A stretch of DNA of 64,000 nucleotides from Olavius sp. associated proteobacterium Delta 1 (GCA_902749685.1 CACVKW010000871.1:62001-126000); one strand, 5' to 3'; counted from the first letter of the stretch, positions 26,124 to 36,566 are shown. Notes: generated by a model not told the origin, from the letters alone. A program made the numbers and translations.

Positions 26124-27947
26124 ATGAATCCAGAATCTGATATGCAGGAAAAACTGAACCGGGTCTCCAACGAACCTGGTGTTTATTTGATGAAAGATTC
26201 AGTCGGAGCGGTCATCTATGTCGGCAAGGCCCGCAATTTAAAAAAACGGCTGGCTTCCTATTTCAAGAATTCCGGGCAGCTAGATATTAAAGTTAACATT
26301 TTAGTCAATAAGATAAAAGATTTTGAGACCGTCATTACCCGCACCGAGAAAGAAGCGCTGATTCTGGAGTCCAACCTCATCAAACGACATAAGCCGCGAT
26401 ATAATGTTGTGCTAAAAGACGATAAGCGCTATCCATCGCTGCGAATTGATCTGAATGAGGACTATCCTAATTTCTCAATCGTTAGAAAGATCGGCCAGGA
26501 TGACGCTTTGTATTTTGGCCCATTCGCGTCGGCCTACGCCGTGCGGGAAACCCTTCGGATCATCAACAAAACTTTCAAACTTCGCAAGTGCAAAGCCAAG
26601 GATTTTAGAACCAGAACCCGGCCCTGTCTCCACTGCCAGATGGAAGGCTGCCTGGCCCCATGCTGTCTCGATGTCGATCCTGCCGTATATCAGGAACAGG
26701 TCAATGAAGCCATTCTGTTTTTAAGGGGAAGAACACCGAATCTCATCCGCAAAGTCAAAAATCAGATGGCGGCTTGCGCCCGGGCCCAGGAATTTGAAAG
26801 AGCCGCCCGGTTAAGAGATAAGATCTATTCCCTGGAGCGGACGGTCGAAAAACAAATCGCGGTAACAACGGATTTTAAAGACAGAGACGTTTTTGCCATT
26901 GCCAGGGCGACGGAATGCTCGGTGATCACGGTATTATCCGTACGAGGCGGTTTTCTTACCGGAACGCGCCATTACGATTTTTCAGAGATCATATCCACCG
27001 GACCGGAAATGGTCGCGACCTTCATACGGCAGTATTATGAGCGGCACGCGTTTGTTCCCGATGAGTTGTTGATCTCGGTCGATTTGGCGGATGCCGATTT
27101 GACCGAAGAATGGCTGCGCAGCGCCAAAGAGAAGAAGGTCACCATCCTGCGGCCCAAGCGGGGAGAAAAAGTACATCTGGTGAATTTAGCCGAACACAAT
27201 GCGCAAAATGAGCTAAAAAACCTGATTGCTTCACGTTCCGCCGAAATGGATTTGCTTTTACGACTGCAAAAGAAACTTAAAATGAGCAAATTGCCGCAAC
27301 GAATTGAATGTTTCGACAATTCCAATATCTCCGGTACGGAACCCGTGGCAGGCATGGTGGTATTCGAAGAGGCCCGGGCCAAAAAGGCATTATATCGAAG
27401 ATATCGTATCCGAACTGTCCGTAAACATGATGATTATGCCTATATGAAAGAGGTGCTGGCAAGGCGTTTTGGGAAAAATGAAGCTTCCAAACCCTATCCG
27501 GATCTGTTAATGGTGGACGGCGGCAAGGGACAGCTCAATATCGCACTGGCGGTAATTAAAGATTTGAACCTCTCGGAAGAATTTGAGCTAATCGGCATCG
27601 CAAAAAAGGATGAGACAAAAGGCGAGACCCGCGATAAAATTTTCAAGCCGGCCAGAGCCAATCCGTTGGGGTTCGGCCGGGAAGGGGACCTGCTGTTGTT
27701 TCTGCAACGAATAAGAGATGAGGCCCACCGTTTCGCGATTGGCTATCACCGCAAACGACGCAAAAAAAGATCCTTACAATCCGCTCTTGATTCTATCCCC
27801 GGTGTCGGCAAAAAAAGAAAGGCGATCCTGTTGCAGCATTTTAGAAGCATAAAAAATATCCGGGCAGCGGATCTCGAACAAATATGCACACTGCCCGGAT
27901 TCAATCGCAAAGTCGCCGAATCAGTCCAGAAGGCGTTGGCCGATTGA
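26124..27947 (+). CDS. uvrC: Excinuclease ABC subunit C
   Basis: 607 residues from the ATG at 26124; a TTG at 26112 and an ATG at 26142 are alternatives. The GIY-YIG nuclease domain is at the start (EPGVYLMKDSVGAVIYVGKA), a UVR domain near 200-235 (AACARAQEFERAARLRDKI), and an RNase H-like 5' nuclease domain contains RIECFDNSNISGTEPV and LLMVDGGKGQLNIA. Tandem helix-hairpin-helix motifs close the protein (SIPGVGKKRKAILL). It makes both incisions in nucleotide excision repair after loading by UvrB, encoded just upstream. Confidence 0.96.
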   Translation: MNPESDMQEKLNRVSNEPGVYLMKDSVGAVIYVGKARNLKKRLASYFKNSGQLDIKVNILVNKIKDFETVITRTEKEALILESNLIKRHKPRYNVVLKDDKRYPSLRIDLNEDYPNFSIVRKIGQDDALYFGPFASAYAVRETLRIINKTFKLRKCKAKDFRTRTRPCLHCQMEGCLAPCCLDVDPAVYQEQVNEAILFLRGRTPNLIRKVKNQMAACARAQEFERAARLRDKIYSLERTVEKQIAVTTDFKDRDVFAIARATECSVITVLSVRGGFLTGTRHYDFSEIISTGPEMVATFIRQYYERHAFVPDELLISVDLADADLTEEWLRSAKEKKVTILRPKRGEKVHLVNLAEHNAQNELKNLIASRSAEMDLLLRLQKKLKMSKLPQRIECFDNSNISGTEPVAGMVVFEEARAKKALYRRYRIRTVRKHDDYAYMKEVLARRFGKNEASKPYPDLLMVDGGKGQLNIALAVIKDLNLSEEFELIGIAKKDETKGETRDKIFKPARANPLGFGREGDLLLFLQRIRDEAHRFAIGYHRKRRKKRSLQSALDSIPGVGKKRKAILLQHFRSIKNIRAADLEQICTLPGFNRKVAESVQKALAD

Positions 27948-28022
27948 ATCAATCAGGTTTTTAACTGCTGATTACAATGGTGCTGCTGAGGAATCAGAAA
28001 TGAGAGCAAAAGCGCTGGTAAA

Positions 28023-28160
28023 GCGAACCGCAGAACATCGAATATCGAACCGCAGAATATCGAAGGATGGAATCGCTGCGCTCTACCTTTTTAAAAATAG
28101 ACAGGATACATTCCTTCGACATTCGATATTCATGATTCGATATTCGAAATTCGCTTTTTT
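28023..28160 (+). repeat. Element A, copy 4, between convergent uvrC and mdh
   Basis: GCGAACCGCAGAACATCGAA, a second GAACCGCAGAATATCGAA, core GGAATCGCTGCGCTCTACC, then ATTCGAT words ending ATTCGCTTTTTT. It lies downstream of uvrC with the T-run on the plus strand, a position suited to termination. Confidence 0.75.
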
Positions 28161-28196
28161 ATCCAGGCATGAAACTCCGTTAACCCAAAATAGAAA

Positions 28197-29437
<1,241 letters not shown>

Positions 29438-30052
29438 ATGGCGATTGTCAATTTAAAGAAAAGACAAATAGAGTGTAAGATCGTTTACTACGGGCCTGCC
29501 CGCTGCGGTAAAACGACTAACCTTGAATATATTCACAAGGCGTTTAAAAAGCAAGTGAGAGGGGAAATGGTCTCCATCAACACGGATGGCGACCGAACCC
29601 TTTTCTTTGACTTTTTACCCCTAGAGCTCGGCAAGCTTATGGGTTGTGATGTTCGGGTTCAGTTATATACCGTACCCGGACAGGTGCGATATTCGTCGAC
29701 TCGAAAGCTGGTTTTAAGAGGGGCGGACGGCATTATATTTGTGGCAGATTCACTTGAGGTGCGGCGTGAAAAGAACATGCTGGCGTTAAAGGACCTTCAG
29801 CAAAACCTAAATGGTTATAATATCAGTATATTTGAATTACCTCTGGTGATGCAATTCAATAAAAGAGATCTGACGGATGCCAATATTAAGCTCATGCCGG
29901 TCGAAAAAATGCAACAAGATCTGAATCGACAATTAAAGGTTCCCGCTTTGCCGGGCAGTGCCCTGGCAGGCAACGGCGTCGGTAAAACCCTTAATACCTG
30001 TCTGAAACTGGTATTAAAAGCACTTCAAAAAGAACTGAACCTGGGTGGATAA
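29438..30052 (+). CDS. MglA-type small Ras-like GTPase
   Basis: 204 residues. The P-loop is YGPARCGKTTN at 18-28, TDGDRTLFFDFLPL forms the switch I region, the YTVPGQVRY switch II replaces the usual DTAGQ as in Myxococcus MglA, and the base-recognition motif is QFNKRDL. MglA proteins set front-rear polarity and control motility or polar placement of machines. The usual partner, the roadblock protein MglB, is not adjacent. The next genes encode a PATAN/cyclic-nucleotide-binding protein ten bases away and a PilZ protein, so the three look like one signalling operon. The family call is firm and the process uncertain. Confidence 0.88.
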   Translation: MAIVNLKKRQIECKIVYYGPARCGKTTNLEYIHKAFKKQVRGEMVSINTDGDRTLFFDFLPLELGKLMGCDVRVQLYTVPGQVRYSSTRKLVLRGADGIIFVADSLEVRREKNMLALKDLQQNLNGYNISIFELPLVMQFNKRDLTDANIKLMPVEKMQQDLNRQLKVPALPGSALAGNGVGKTLNTCLKLVLKALQKELNLGG

Positions 30053-30061
30053 TTTCTAAAA

Positions 30062-31246
30062 ATGGCTCGCAGTGTCGCATTTGCAGGTAATTTGAGTTTT
30101 CTTAATTTGGGAGAGCTTTTGCAGCTTCTCGGCACGTCGTCCGGCACCGGAATCGTGCAAATAACGAGCAATTACGCTTCCCAGCAGGCTATTATTTACT
30201 TTGAAAAAGGCAATCCGATTAATGCGGCCAATGGTTCCAAAACCGGAATTGAAGCGTTGTTTTCCCTGTTCGGCTGGAAAGATGGGCAATTCGAATTCAT
30301 CCAGGACACTGTTACCTGTGAAAAAGTAATTCAAAAAAGCCGGATGGAAATTATTCTGGACGGCCTGCGGATGTTGGACGAAGGCCAGGTGGAAGTGCTG
30401 GGACCGGCTGATGGTGCTTCAGAGCCATCAGAACCGGTGGCAAAATCAGGTTCGTTACCACTATTAAAGGGGCCTCTGGTCGACTATTCATTTGTGGTTG
30501 ACGAGGAGGGCTTTTATGACGGTGATGAAATCGTACACGAAGGCAACCATGGAAACTGGATATGGGTGATCCTGGAAGGCTTTGCCGAAATCAGTAAAGA
30601 CACGCCCAAGGGTAAGTTAAAGCTGCTCAGAATCGGAGATGGTGCCTTTTTGGGCAGCGTTGCATCACTGTTAAAGGGGGATAATGTTCGTAGCGCCACC
30701 GCGACCGCGGACGGCAACGTACAACTCGGCATGCTGGACGCCCAATTGATGTCAAGTGAACTGGCGAATTGTTCCCTGGAATACCGGGAGTTTGTCGAGA
30801 GCCTTGATGATCGGTTGAAGCGAGTCACCAACATGACCGTCGAAATATTTTCTGAGAATCAAAAGCTGGCCGGGTTCATTCAGGGCAAAAAAACGCTAAT
30901 CAAGCAAGGGCAAGTTGAAAATCGATTGTTTCGCATTCGTTCCGGAGATGCTTATGTGGCCCGGGAGAGTGATGTTGGTATTGTACCCGTTGCCCATCTT
31001 GAAGCGGGTGATTTTTTTGGTCATGTGCCCTTCCTGGATATGGGCCAGGAGCCCTATTCGGCATCAGTTTTTGCATCCCAGGATCTCAAATTAAGCGCCC
31101 TGGATCCGAAAGCTTTACAGGCAGATCATGAGAAGCTTTCGTCTACGCTGCAGAATATATTAGCGCATCTGGCTACCAGCATATCCGTGACAACACTGAT
31201 CGCTACAGATTATTACAAGAAATTATTTTCCAAGACATCGACTTAA
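30062..31246 (+). CDS. PATAN (DUF4388) protein with two cyclic-nucleotide-binding-like domains
   Basis: 394 residues. The N-terminal 100 are a PATAN/DUF4388 domain (FAGNLSFLNLGELLQLLGTS, then GTGIVQI and FSLFGWKDGQFEF). Two cNMP-binding-type barrels follow. The first, near 155-240, is FYDGDEIVHEG with AFLGSVASLL. The second, near 275-350, is GFIQGKKTLIKQG with DFFGHVPFLDMG. Neither shows a clear phosphate-binding cassette with its arginine, so nucleotide binding is doubtful. It directly follows the MglA-like gene and likely acts as its effector or regulator; PATAN domains are known to accompany such GTPases and response regulators. Confidence 0.75.
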   Translation: MARSVAFAGNLSFLNLGELLQLLGTSSGTGIVQITSNYASQQAIIYFEKGNPINAANGSKTGIEALFSLFGWKDGQFEFIQDTVTCEKVIQKSRMEIILDGLRMLDEGQVEVLGPADGASEPSEPVAKSGSLPLLKGPLVDYSFVVDEEGFYDGDEIVHEGNHGNWIWVILEGFAEISKDTPKGKLKLLRIGDGAFLGSVASLLKGDNVRSATATADGNVQLGMLDAQLMSSELANCSLEYREFVESLDDRLKRVTNMTVEIFSENQKLAGFIQGKKTLIKQGQVENRLFRIRSGDAYVARESDVGIVPVAHLEAGDFFGHVPFLDMGQEPYSASVFASQDLKLSALDPKALQADHEKLSSTLQNILAHLATSISVTTLIATDYYKKLFSKTST

Positions 31247-31282
31247 TTTAAGTTAACCCTTAGCCCCAAAAAAGTAACTGCC

Positions 31283-31627
31283 ATGAATTCTGAAAACAAA
31301 AGGAAACACGAACGTATCCAGTCACTCAATTTGTCATACATTTGTCTTGATGAAGACAATAATATCGTCAAACAGGGTATGGGCCGAACTTTGAATATCT
31401 CCGAGTCGGGGATTTTGCTGGAAACCCATTTCCCGATCGAACCCAATCACACAATCCAGTTGACCATCAGTCTGGAAGAAGACCTGCTGGATATCAAGGG
31501 TAAACCGGTTCATGTCCAATCAATTGATGGGGGAAAATACCATATCGGAATCCAGTTTGTTGATCTGGATACAAGTGCAAGCAATATCTTGCAGAATTAT
31601 ATCAGTGTCGACGGAACCAAGAAATAG
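31283..31627 (+). CDS. PilZ-domain protein
   Basis: 114 residues forming one PilZ domain. RKHERI near residue 6 supplies the RXXXR c-di-GMP motif and [11 protein letters not shown] near 43 the D/NXSXXG motif, so c-di-GMP binding is likely. It should couple c-di-GMP level to a partner. The gene lies 36 bases after the PATAN/cNMP gene in the same direction, suggesting that the MglA-like GTPase, PATAN and PilZ proteins work in one polarity or motility pathway. Confidence 0.85.
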   Translation: MNSENKRKHERIQSLNLSYICLDEDNNIVKQGMGRTLNISESGILLETHFPIEPNHTIQLTISLEEDLLDIKGKPVHVQSIDGGKYHIGIQFVDLDTSASNILQNYISVDGTKK

Positions 31628-31683
31628 TCGAAGGTGAAAGAGGGCCAATTACCGCCTTTAAGGAATTGAAAGGATTAGAATTA

Positions 31684-32580
31684 ATGAATGCACCTGTCAG
31701 TCAAACGGATTTTCAGGATTTAAATCTGCTCAAAAGGGGAAAAGTCAGGGATATCTACGATCTCGGTGAAAATTTATTAATGGTGGCAACCGATCGAATT
31801 TCAGCTTTCGATGTCGTCATGCCGGATCCTATTCCGGACAAGGGAATCATCCTGACTCAGATTTCGCTTTACTGGTTTGAAATCATGAAGCCAATTATTC
31901 AAAATCATATGATTTCCACCGACGTAAGTGACTTTCCGGCTGTCTGCCAACCCTATGCGGATACTTTGCGCGGTCGTAGTATGCTGGTAAAGAAAACGGA
32001 ACCATTGCCGATTGAATGTGTGGTTAGAGGATATATATCCGGTTCAGGCTGGAAATCGTACCAGGAATCACAGACGGTTTGCGGCATAGCCTTGCCGCCC
32101 GGTTTGAAGGAATCCGACCAACTGGCGGAACCGATTTTTACACCTTCGACCAAGGAAGAACTCGGTGCCCATGACATTAATATCGATTTTGAAGAGACTG
32201 TCAAAAGAATCGGGCATGATTTGGCTTCAAAAGTCAAAGAGTTGAGCCTTGCCATTTACAAAAATGGTGCTGAAATGGCCTCTGAAAAAGCCATTATAAT
32301 CGCCGACACCAAATTCGAATTTGGACAGATAGGCAACGAACTGATACTCATCGATGAGGTTTTAACGCCGGATTCCTCTCGGTTTTGGCCCAAAGATACC
32401 TATAGTCCCGGTGGATCACAGCAAAGCTTTGACAAACAATATGTCAGAGATCATCTGATATCCATTAACTATAACAGGCAACCGCCGGGGCCGGCGCTAC
32501 CTGAAGACATCATTCGTAATACGCGCAAAAAATATCTGGAAGCGCTCACCCAACTCACCGGAGACAGCCACGGACTATAA
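31684..32580 (+). CDS. purC: Phosphoribosylaminoimidazole-succinocarboxamide synthase
   Basis: 298 residues from the ATG at 31684, with AAGGA nine bases upstream; the open frame begins at a TTG at 31666. It joins CAIR and aspartate with ATP in purine synthesis. Markers are [58 protein letters not shown] and IADTKFEFG. The long family version (about 300 residues) is as expected. No other pur gene is close. Confidence 0.95.
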   Translation: MNAPVSQTDFQDLNLLKRGKVRDIYDLGENLLMVATDRISAFDVVMPDPIPDKGIILTQISLYWFEIMKPIIQNHMISTDVSDFPAVCQPYADTLRGRSMLVKKTEPLPIECVVRGYISGSGWKSYQESQTVCGIALPPGLKESDQLAEPIFTPSTKEELGAHDINIDFEETVKRIGHDLASKVKELSLAIYKNGAEMASEKAIIIADTKFEFGQIGNELILIDEVLTPDSSRFWPKDTYSPGGSQQSFDKQYVRDHLISINYNRQPPGPALPEDIIRNTRKKYLEALTQLTGDSHGL

Positions 32581-32704
32581 TTGAATATTTTCGATTGAAT
32601 ATTTAATGTCCGCCTACGCCGATCAATCTAAAAAAACCTAGCAAAAAATGATGAAGCGAAGCGACTTCCATAAATATTCGATATTCAATTTTCAATAGTC
32701 AATT
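32580..32704. repeat. Element B, copy 2 (inverted), between purC and the ParB-like gene
   Basis: ATTGAATATTTTCGATTGAA starts right after the purC stop, then GTCCGCCTACGCCGATC, core GAAGCGAAGCGACTTCC, and AATATTCGATATTCAATTTT heptamers ending about seven bases before the next start codon. It is the reverse complement layout of the copy at 20098. Confidence 0.65.
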
Positions 32705-32710
32705 AGACAA

Positions 32711-33712
32711 ATGGCGCCGCTACCGATTCAACCAGCACAATATCAAACGGTCCCCCTGACTCGCATTAACCTCCAAAATGATGACTTTCGAATCACCACC
32801 TGCGAAGATGTCGAAGATCTGCTGGCCTCCATACAGCATGCCGGCCTCATATCGCCACCGTTATTGATCAAACAATCTTCCGCATATACGATCGTCAGCG
32901 GATTTCGCCGCGTTGCTGCCTGCCGGAAATTGGGCTGGAGTGAGATCATCGCCCGCATCCTGGAACCCGAGTTCAATCATCTCGCCTGTTTGCGGCTTGC
33001 CATTGCGGACAATGCACTTCAAAGACCTCTCAACTTGATTGAAACATCCCGGGCCTTTCAAAAACTGTCGTCGTTTTCAGGAAGTCTCAAACAATTGGCT
33101 GAGACCGCATCAAAATGCGGCTTGCCCACAAATCACTCGATTATCAACAAAATTAAAGGCCTTTGCCGGCTGCCGCTGCCCCTTCAAAACAGTATCCTGA
33201 ATGATACAATTTCGTTGAGCATGGCCAACGAACTGGCAATGCTGGAGCCGGATACCGCCGTTGATCTTGCCCGACTTTTTGAGCAGCTAAACCTAAGCCT
33301 CAACAAACAAAGAGAGATCGTCACACTGATCGGTGAGATCGCTCGCCGTGAAGATATTTCAATCCGGCAGGTGTTGGCTTTTGAAGCATTTCAACATATT
33401 TTAACGGATGGAGATCTTGACCGTGGACAAAAAGGACGAAAAATCCGCTCTTTTTTGCGTCAGCGGCGCTTTCCCCGGATTGTAAAAGCTGAACAATATT
33501 ATAATACCCATATAAAAAAATTGAAGCTTAACCATGAGATTAAATTAATCCCTCCCAAAGAATTTGAAGGAACCACCTATACGCTGAATTTGAATTTCAC
33601 GAGTCTCACCCATCTCAAAACGATTCAATCGATGTTGGACGAAATTCTTCAACACGCCAGTTTCAAAAAGATTGTCGAAGACAAGGATCCTCATTCAGAC
33701 AAAGGCGATTAG
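32711..33712 (+). CDS. ParB-like N-terminal domain protein
   Basis: 333 residues. The first 100 form a ParB/Spo0J nuclease-like domain (DVEDLLASIQHAGLISPPLL, then YTIVSGFRRVAACRKLGW), including the GxRRxxA box that binds CTP in true ParB proteins. RLAIADNALQRPLN follows, then a helical region that could contain a helix-turn-helix. The C-terminal half is not recognisable. No ParA partner or parS site is seen, so a chromosome-partition role is not supported; a regulator or DNA-bound CTP switch is equally possible. The neighbours are a TetR gene and an SPL-like radical SAM gene on the same strand. Confidence 0.7.
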   Translation: MAPLPIQPAQYQTVPLTRINLQNDDFRITTCEDVEDLLASIQHAGLISPPLLIKQSSAYTIVSGFRRVAACRKLGWSEIIARILEPEFNHLACLRLAIADNALQRPLNLIETSRAFQKLSSFSGSLKQLAETASKCGLPTNHSIINKIKGLCRLPLPLQNSILNDTISLSMANELAMLEPDTAVDLARLFEQLNLSLNKQREIVTLIGEIARREDISIRQVLAFEAFQHILTDGDLDRGQKGRKIRSFLRQRRFPRIVKAEQYYNTHIKKLKLNHEIKLIPPKEFEGTTYTLNLNFTSLTHLKTIQSMLDEILQHASFKKIVEDKDPHSDKGD

Positions 33713-33717
33713 AAAAC

Positions 33718-33807
33718 ACCTGAATTTCGCACGGATTCTAACCAACGATGAATATGGGGGTATATCCGTAATTTATCCGAAGCGAAGTTTGCTGTAAAAA
33801 TTCAGGT
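33718..33807. repeat. Inverted repeat downstream of the ParB-like gene
   Basis: ACCTGAATTT at 33718-33727 is matched exactly by AAATTCAGGT at 33798-33807. Inside, CGGAT and ATCCG could extend the stem, giving a hairpin of about 90 bases. It lies between the ParB-like stop codon and the TetR promoter. Confidence 0.5.
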
Positions 33808-33836
33808 ATCCGTTATTTTTTTAAGTCGATTATTAC

Positions 33837-33864
33837 TTGACAAACAAATCCCAACAATTATAGA
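33837..33864 (+). promoter_or_regulatory. Promoter of the TetR gene
   Basis: TTGACA at 33837-33842 and TATAGA at 33859-33864 with a 16-base spacer, 33 bases ahead of the ATG. Confidence 0.5.
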
Positions 33865-33897
33865 GAAGACCATGAAATAAATTATCTTCAGAAGATT

Positions 33898-34526
33898 ATG
33901 GGAATACAGGAGCGAAAACAACGAGAGCGTGAAAGAAGACGCCAACAGATTATCGTAGCGGCCAAACGGGTGTTTTCTGAAAAAGGTTTCTCAAAATCCA
34001 CCATGGAGGACATCGCCCGCGAGGCTGAATTAAGTCCCGGAACGCTATATCTGTATTTTAAGAATAAAGACGATTTATATGCCTCTTTATCCTTACGAAT
34101 ATTACAATATTTAAATATCAGGCTGGAGGATGTCAAAAAGGAAAAAGATATTGACCCCCGAAAAAAATAGCCGCGATCAAAGAAGCTTTATATGATGTCT
34201 ACCAGTTTGATCCCATGATACTGATCAACATGTTCCACCTTCAATCCAGTGAAACCCTAAAAAATTTATCTTCCCCCCTCCTTGAAAATATCACGGAGCT
34301 TTCCCGCAACTCACTGAGCGTCCTGGCCGAAGTATTTAAGGATGGTGCCGGCCGGGATGACTATTTAGATAACAATCCCACAGCCGTTGCCGATATCATC
34401 TGGTCGCTGTTTACCGGCGTTGTTCTCTGGGAAGAGAGCAAACGCATGATTGATGACGAAAAAAATTTTTTAAAACAAACGCTTGACGTTGCTTTTGAAA
34501 TATTTGCCCGCGGCGTAACCAAATAA
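33898..34526 (+). pseudogene. TetR/AcrR regulator split by a frameshift in an A-run
   Basis: The first frame (33898-34170) gives a complete TetR DNA-binding domain (QIIVAAKRVFSEKGFSKSTM, then LSPGTLYLYFKNKDDLYASL) and stops just after a run of seven A at 34161-34167. Adding one A makes the frame read RKKIAAIKEALYDVYQFDP and continue through the ligand domain (34215-34526 frame, ending EIFARGVTK). The whole gene would be about 209 residues, a normal TetR size. The cause may be a sequencing error, a true null mutation, or slippage at A7. The second part has no start signal of its own. Confidence 0.85.
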
Positions 34527-34563
34527 TTCCGGCTAATCAGCTATAATTCACCGTTGCATTATT

Positions 34564-34612
34564 ACTGTATATCTGTAATCTGTAACCTTTGGACTTTGAA
34601 CCCTAACCTTGG
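34564..34612. repeat. CTGTAAC/CTTTGGA heptamer array ahead of the SPL-like gene
   Basis: Words CTGTAAT, CTGTAAC, CTTTGGA, CTTTGAA, CCCTAAC and CTTGGAA follow one another in a 7-base register and end about 30 bases before the ATG at 34641. Confidence 0.55.
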
Positions 34613-34640
34613 AACCAATTGTTTATGTTATAACAATCCT

Positions 34641-35762
34641 ATGTCAATTCAAAAGCTTTACATTGACCAGCAGATCGCCGAGTATCCCGAAGTAAGTTCC
34701 ATCACCCGCCGCTTTGATATCCCGGCTGAAATCGTAGCAAATGGCCAGGAAGTATATGACAGGATCTCCGGTGCTCCAGACCCGATCCAAAAAGGGAAAA
34801 CAGTGCTTTTTTTGACTCGCAACAAAGGTGCATTTATAAAAAATTGTCCGGGCACCCGTTCTTATACTTGCTGTGGCTACGAGATTCTGCACATTGGTAC
34901 TTTTTGCCACATGGACTGCACATACTGCATCCTGCAGTCATATTTTCATCCGCCCCTAATGCAGTATTTCGTAAATCACACGGATCTGTTCGAGGAACTT
35001 GACAGCATCTTTGCCGGAAATGATATTCATAGAATTGGAACTGGGGAGTTCACCGACAGCTTAATCTGGGAATTGTGGACTGATTTTAGCCGAAGACTGG
35101 TTGCGGCGTTTGCCGGCCAGAAGCGAGCGGTATTGGAACTGAAAACCAAAACGACTGCCATTGACAGGCTGCAGCACCTGCCGCACAATCGAAAGACGAT
35201 TGTCGCATGGTCGGTTAACACTCCCCGGATTATTGCAGAAGAAGAACGGCGCACGGCCTCACTTTCAGCCAGGCTTAAAGCAGCAGCCAAATGCGAATCC
35301 TGGGGATATCCCTTGGCATTCCATTTTGATCCCATTGTGATCTATGACGGTTGCGAAGCCGATTATGAAGGGGTTGTAAAAATGATTTTTTCCAGTGTAT
35401 CGCCGGACAATATTGTGTGGATCAGCCTGGGTACATTTCGTTTTATGCCGTCCCTGAAGCCGCTGATTCAGAAACGTTTCCCGAACTCCAAAATTATATA
35501 TGGCGAGTTTATTACCGGTCTCGATGGAAAGATGCGATACTTCAAACCAATACGCATCGAGGTGTATCAAAAAATCATCGCCAGCATACGTCAGCACGCA
35601 CCAAAGGTTTTCATCTATTTTTGCATGGAGGATGATGAGGTTTGGCAAAAATCCATGGGATTTATTGCTTCCGAAAGAAGGGGACTTGACAGAATGTTGG
35701 ATGAACAGGCGATTCGACACTGCGGGGTGAGTCAATTGAAGAATGAATTAAGTGTCTACTGA
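34641..35762 (+). CDS. Spore photoproduct lyase-like radical SAM protein
   Basis: 373 residues from the ATG at 34641; the open frame reaches back to 34554 through repeat sequence. The radical SAM cysteines are in CHMDCTYCILQ, a CX3CX2C followed by LQ as in SplB. From memory of SplB, its hydrogen-donor cysteine lies in a block corresponding to RIGTGEFTDS here, where the position is Glu, so this is not a canonical spore photoproduct lyase. Proteobacterial members of this group are of unknown function, often called DNA repair photolyase-like. The surrounding genes (ParB-like and a nuclease) deal with DNA but give no proof. Confidence 0.78.
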   Translation: MSIQKLYIDQQIAEYPEVSSITRRFDIPAEIVANGQEVYDRISGAPDPIQKGKTVLFLTRNKGAFIKNCPGTRSYTCCGYEILHIGTFCHMDCTYCILQSYFHPPLMQYFVNHTDLFEELDSIFAGNDIHRIGTGEFTDSLIWELWTDFSRRLVAAFAGQKRAVLELKTKTTAIDRLQHLPHNRKTIVAWSVNTPRIIAEEERRTASLSARLKAAAKCESWGYPLAFHFDPIVIYDGCEADYEGVVKMIFSSVSPDNIVWISLGTFRFMPSLKPLIQKRFPNSKIIYGEFITGLDGKMRYFKPIRIEVYQKIIASIRQHAPKVFIYFCMEDDEVWQKSMGFIASERRGLDRMLDEQAIRHCGVSQLKNELSVY

Positions 35763-35777
35763 GCATGTGATAATAAA

Positions 35778-36458
35778 ATGATTAAATTCCACAAATCTTC
35801 AATCTTCAATTTTCAATCTTCACTCCCAATCCCCTTTTTCCTCTTTATTATCGTATTTGTATTTTTATCCGCTCATACTTCAGTTGCCCAGACCTGGCAC
35901 ACGGTGAGGTGGGTGAATGATGGGGACACCGTTGTATTAACAACCGGGCAACGGCTTCGATATATCGGCCTCAATGCACCGGAAATCGACCATGAAGATC
36001 AAAAAGCCCATCCCTATGGGTACCAGGCCAGATCTTTTAATAAAGGTCTGGTATTGTCCGGAAGGATCCGCCTCGAATATGATGTCGAGCGTTTCGACCG
36101 GTATGGACGGGTACTGGCATATGTTTTTCTTGAAGACGGCACTTTTATAAACGCCCGCTTGTTGCAGTCCGGAATGGCTTATCACCTGTATCACAAACCC
36201 AATGTGAAATATAGTCTATCGCTGTTGAAAGCCCAGCAAGATGCCATGGAGTTGAAAAAAGGAATATGGCGCAACTGGAATGAAAAAGAAAAGAAATACG
36301 TCGGAAACTGGCACTCCCGGCGGTTTCACATTTCAGCCTGTTCCCTGGCCAATAAGATCAAGTCTAAAAATAAGATAATTTTTTCCAGTAAATGGGATGC
36401 ATTCAAAAAAGGCTATGCACCGTCCAAAAAATGCATCAAGGAATTTTGGAATTATTGA
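35778..36458 (+). CDS. Secreted thermonuclease (SNase) family protein
   Basis: 226 residues: a signal peptide (IPFFLFIIVFVFLSAHTSVAQ), an SNase domain and a short C-terminal zinc-like region. SNase catalytic residues lie in VNDGDTVVL, QRLRYIGLNAPEID and DRYGRVLAYVFLEDG. The tail VGNWHSRRFHISAC with PSKKC resembles an Ada-like metal-binding motif in which one expected cysteine is serine. It should cut DNA or RNA outside the cytoplasm in a calcium-dependent way. Residues 6-15, ahead of the hydrophobic core, are encoded by four 7-base repeat units, so the start region has been rebuilt from repeat DNA. No alternative Met lies after it. Confidence 0.82.
   Translation: MIKFHKSSIFNFQSSLPIPFFLFIIVFVFLSAHTSVAQTWHTVRWVNDGDTVVLTTGQRLRYIGLNAPEIDHEDQKAHPYGYQARSFNKGLVLSGRIRLEYDVERFDRYGRVLAYVFLEDGTFINARLLQSGMAYHLYHKPNVKYSLSLLKAQQDAMELKKGIWRNWNEKEKKYVGNWHSRRFHISACSLANKIKSKNKIIFSSKWDAFKKGYAPSKKCIKEFWNY
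35794..35821. repeat. AATCTTC heptamers inside the thermonuclease signal-peptide region
   Basis: AATCTTC, AATCTTC, AATTTTC, AATCTTC: four units in perfect register from 35794 to 35821, inside the coding frame (roughly residues 6-15). The same words occur in the right arm of element B near 20180 and 42380. Confidence 0.75.
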
Positions 36459-36566
36459 GCGGGAGGTAACGTTCGCCAGTTAATGACCCATGTATCTTTT
36501 TCAATAATACCGAGCTCTTCAGCGGGCAGATGCGGGGATGACACCCGCAACCTATGTTACTGACTA

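Noticed and set aside
36520..36550. TGCGGG/CCCGCA hairpin between the convergent thermonuclease and EF-G-like genes as a terminator
   Set aside because: The six-base stem is not followed by a T-run on either strand.
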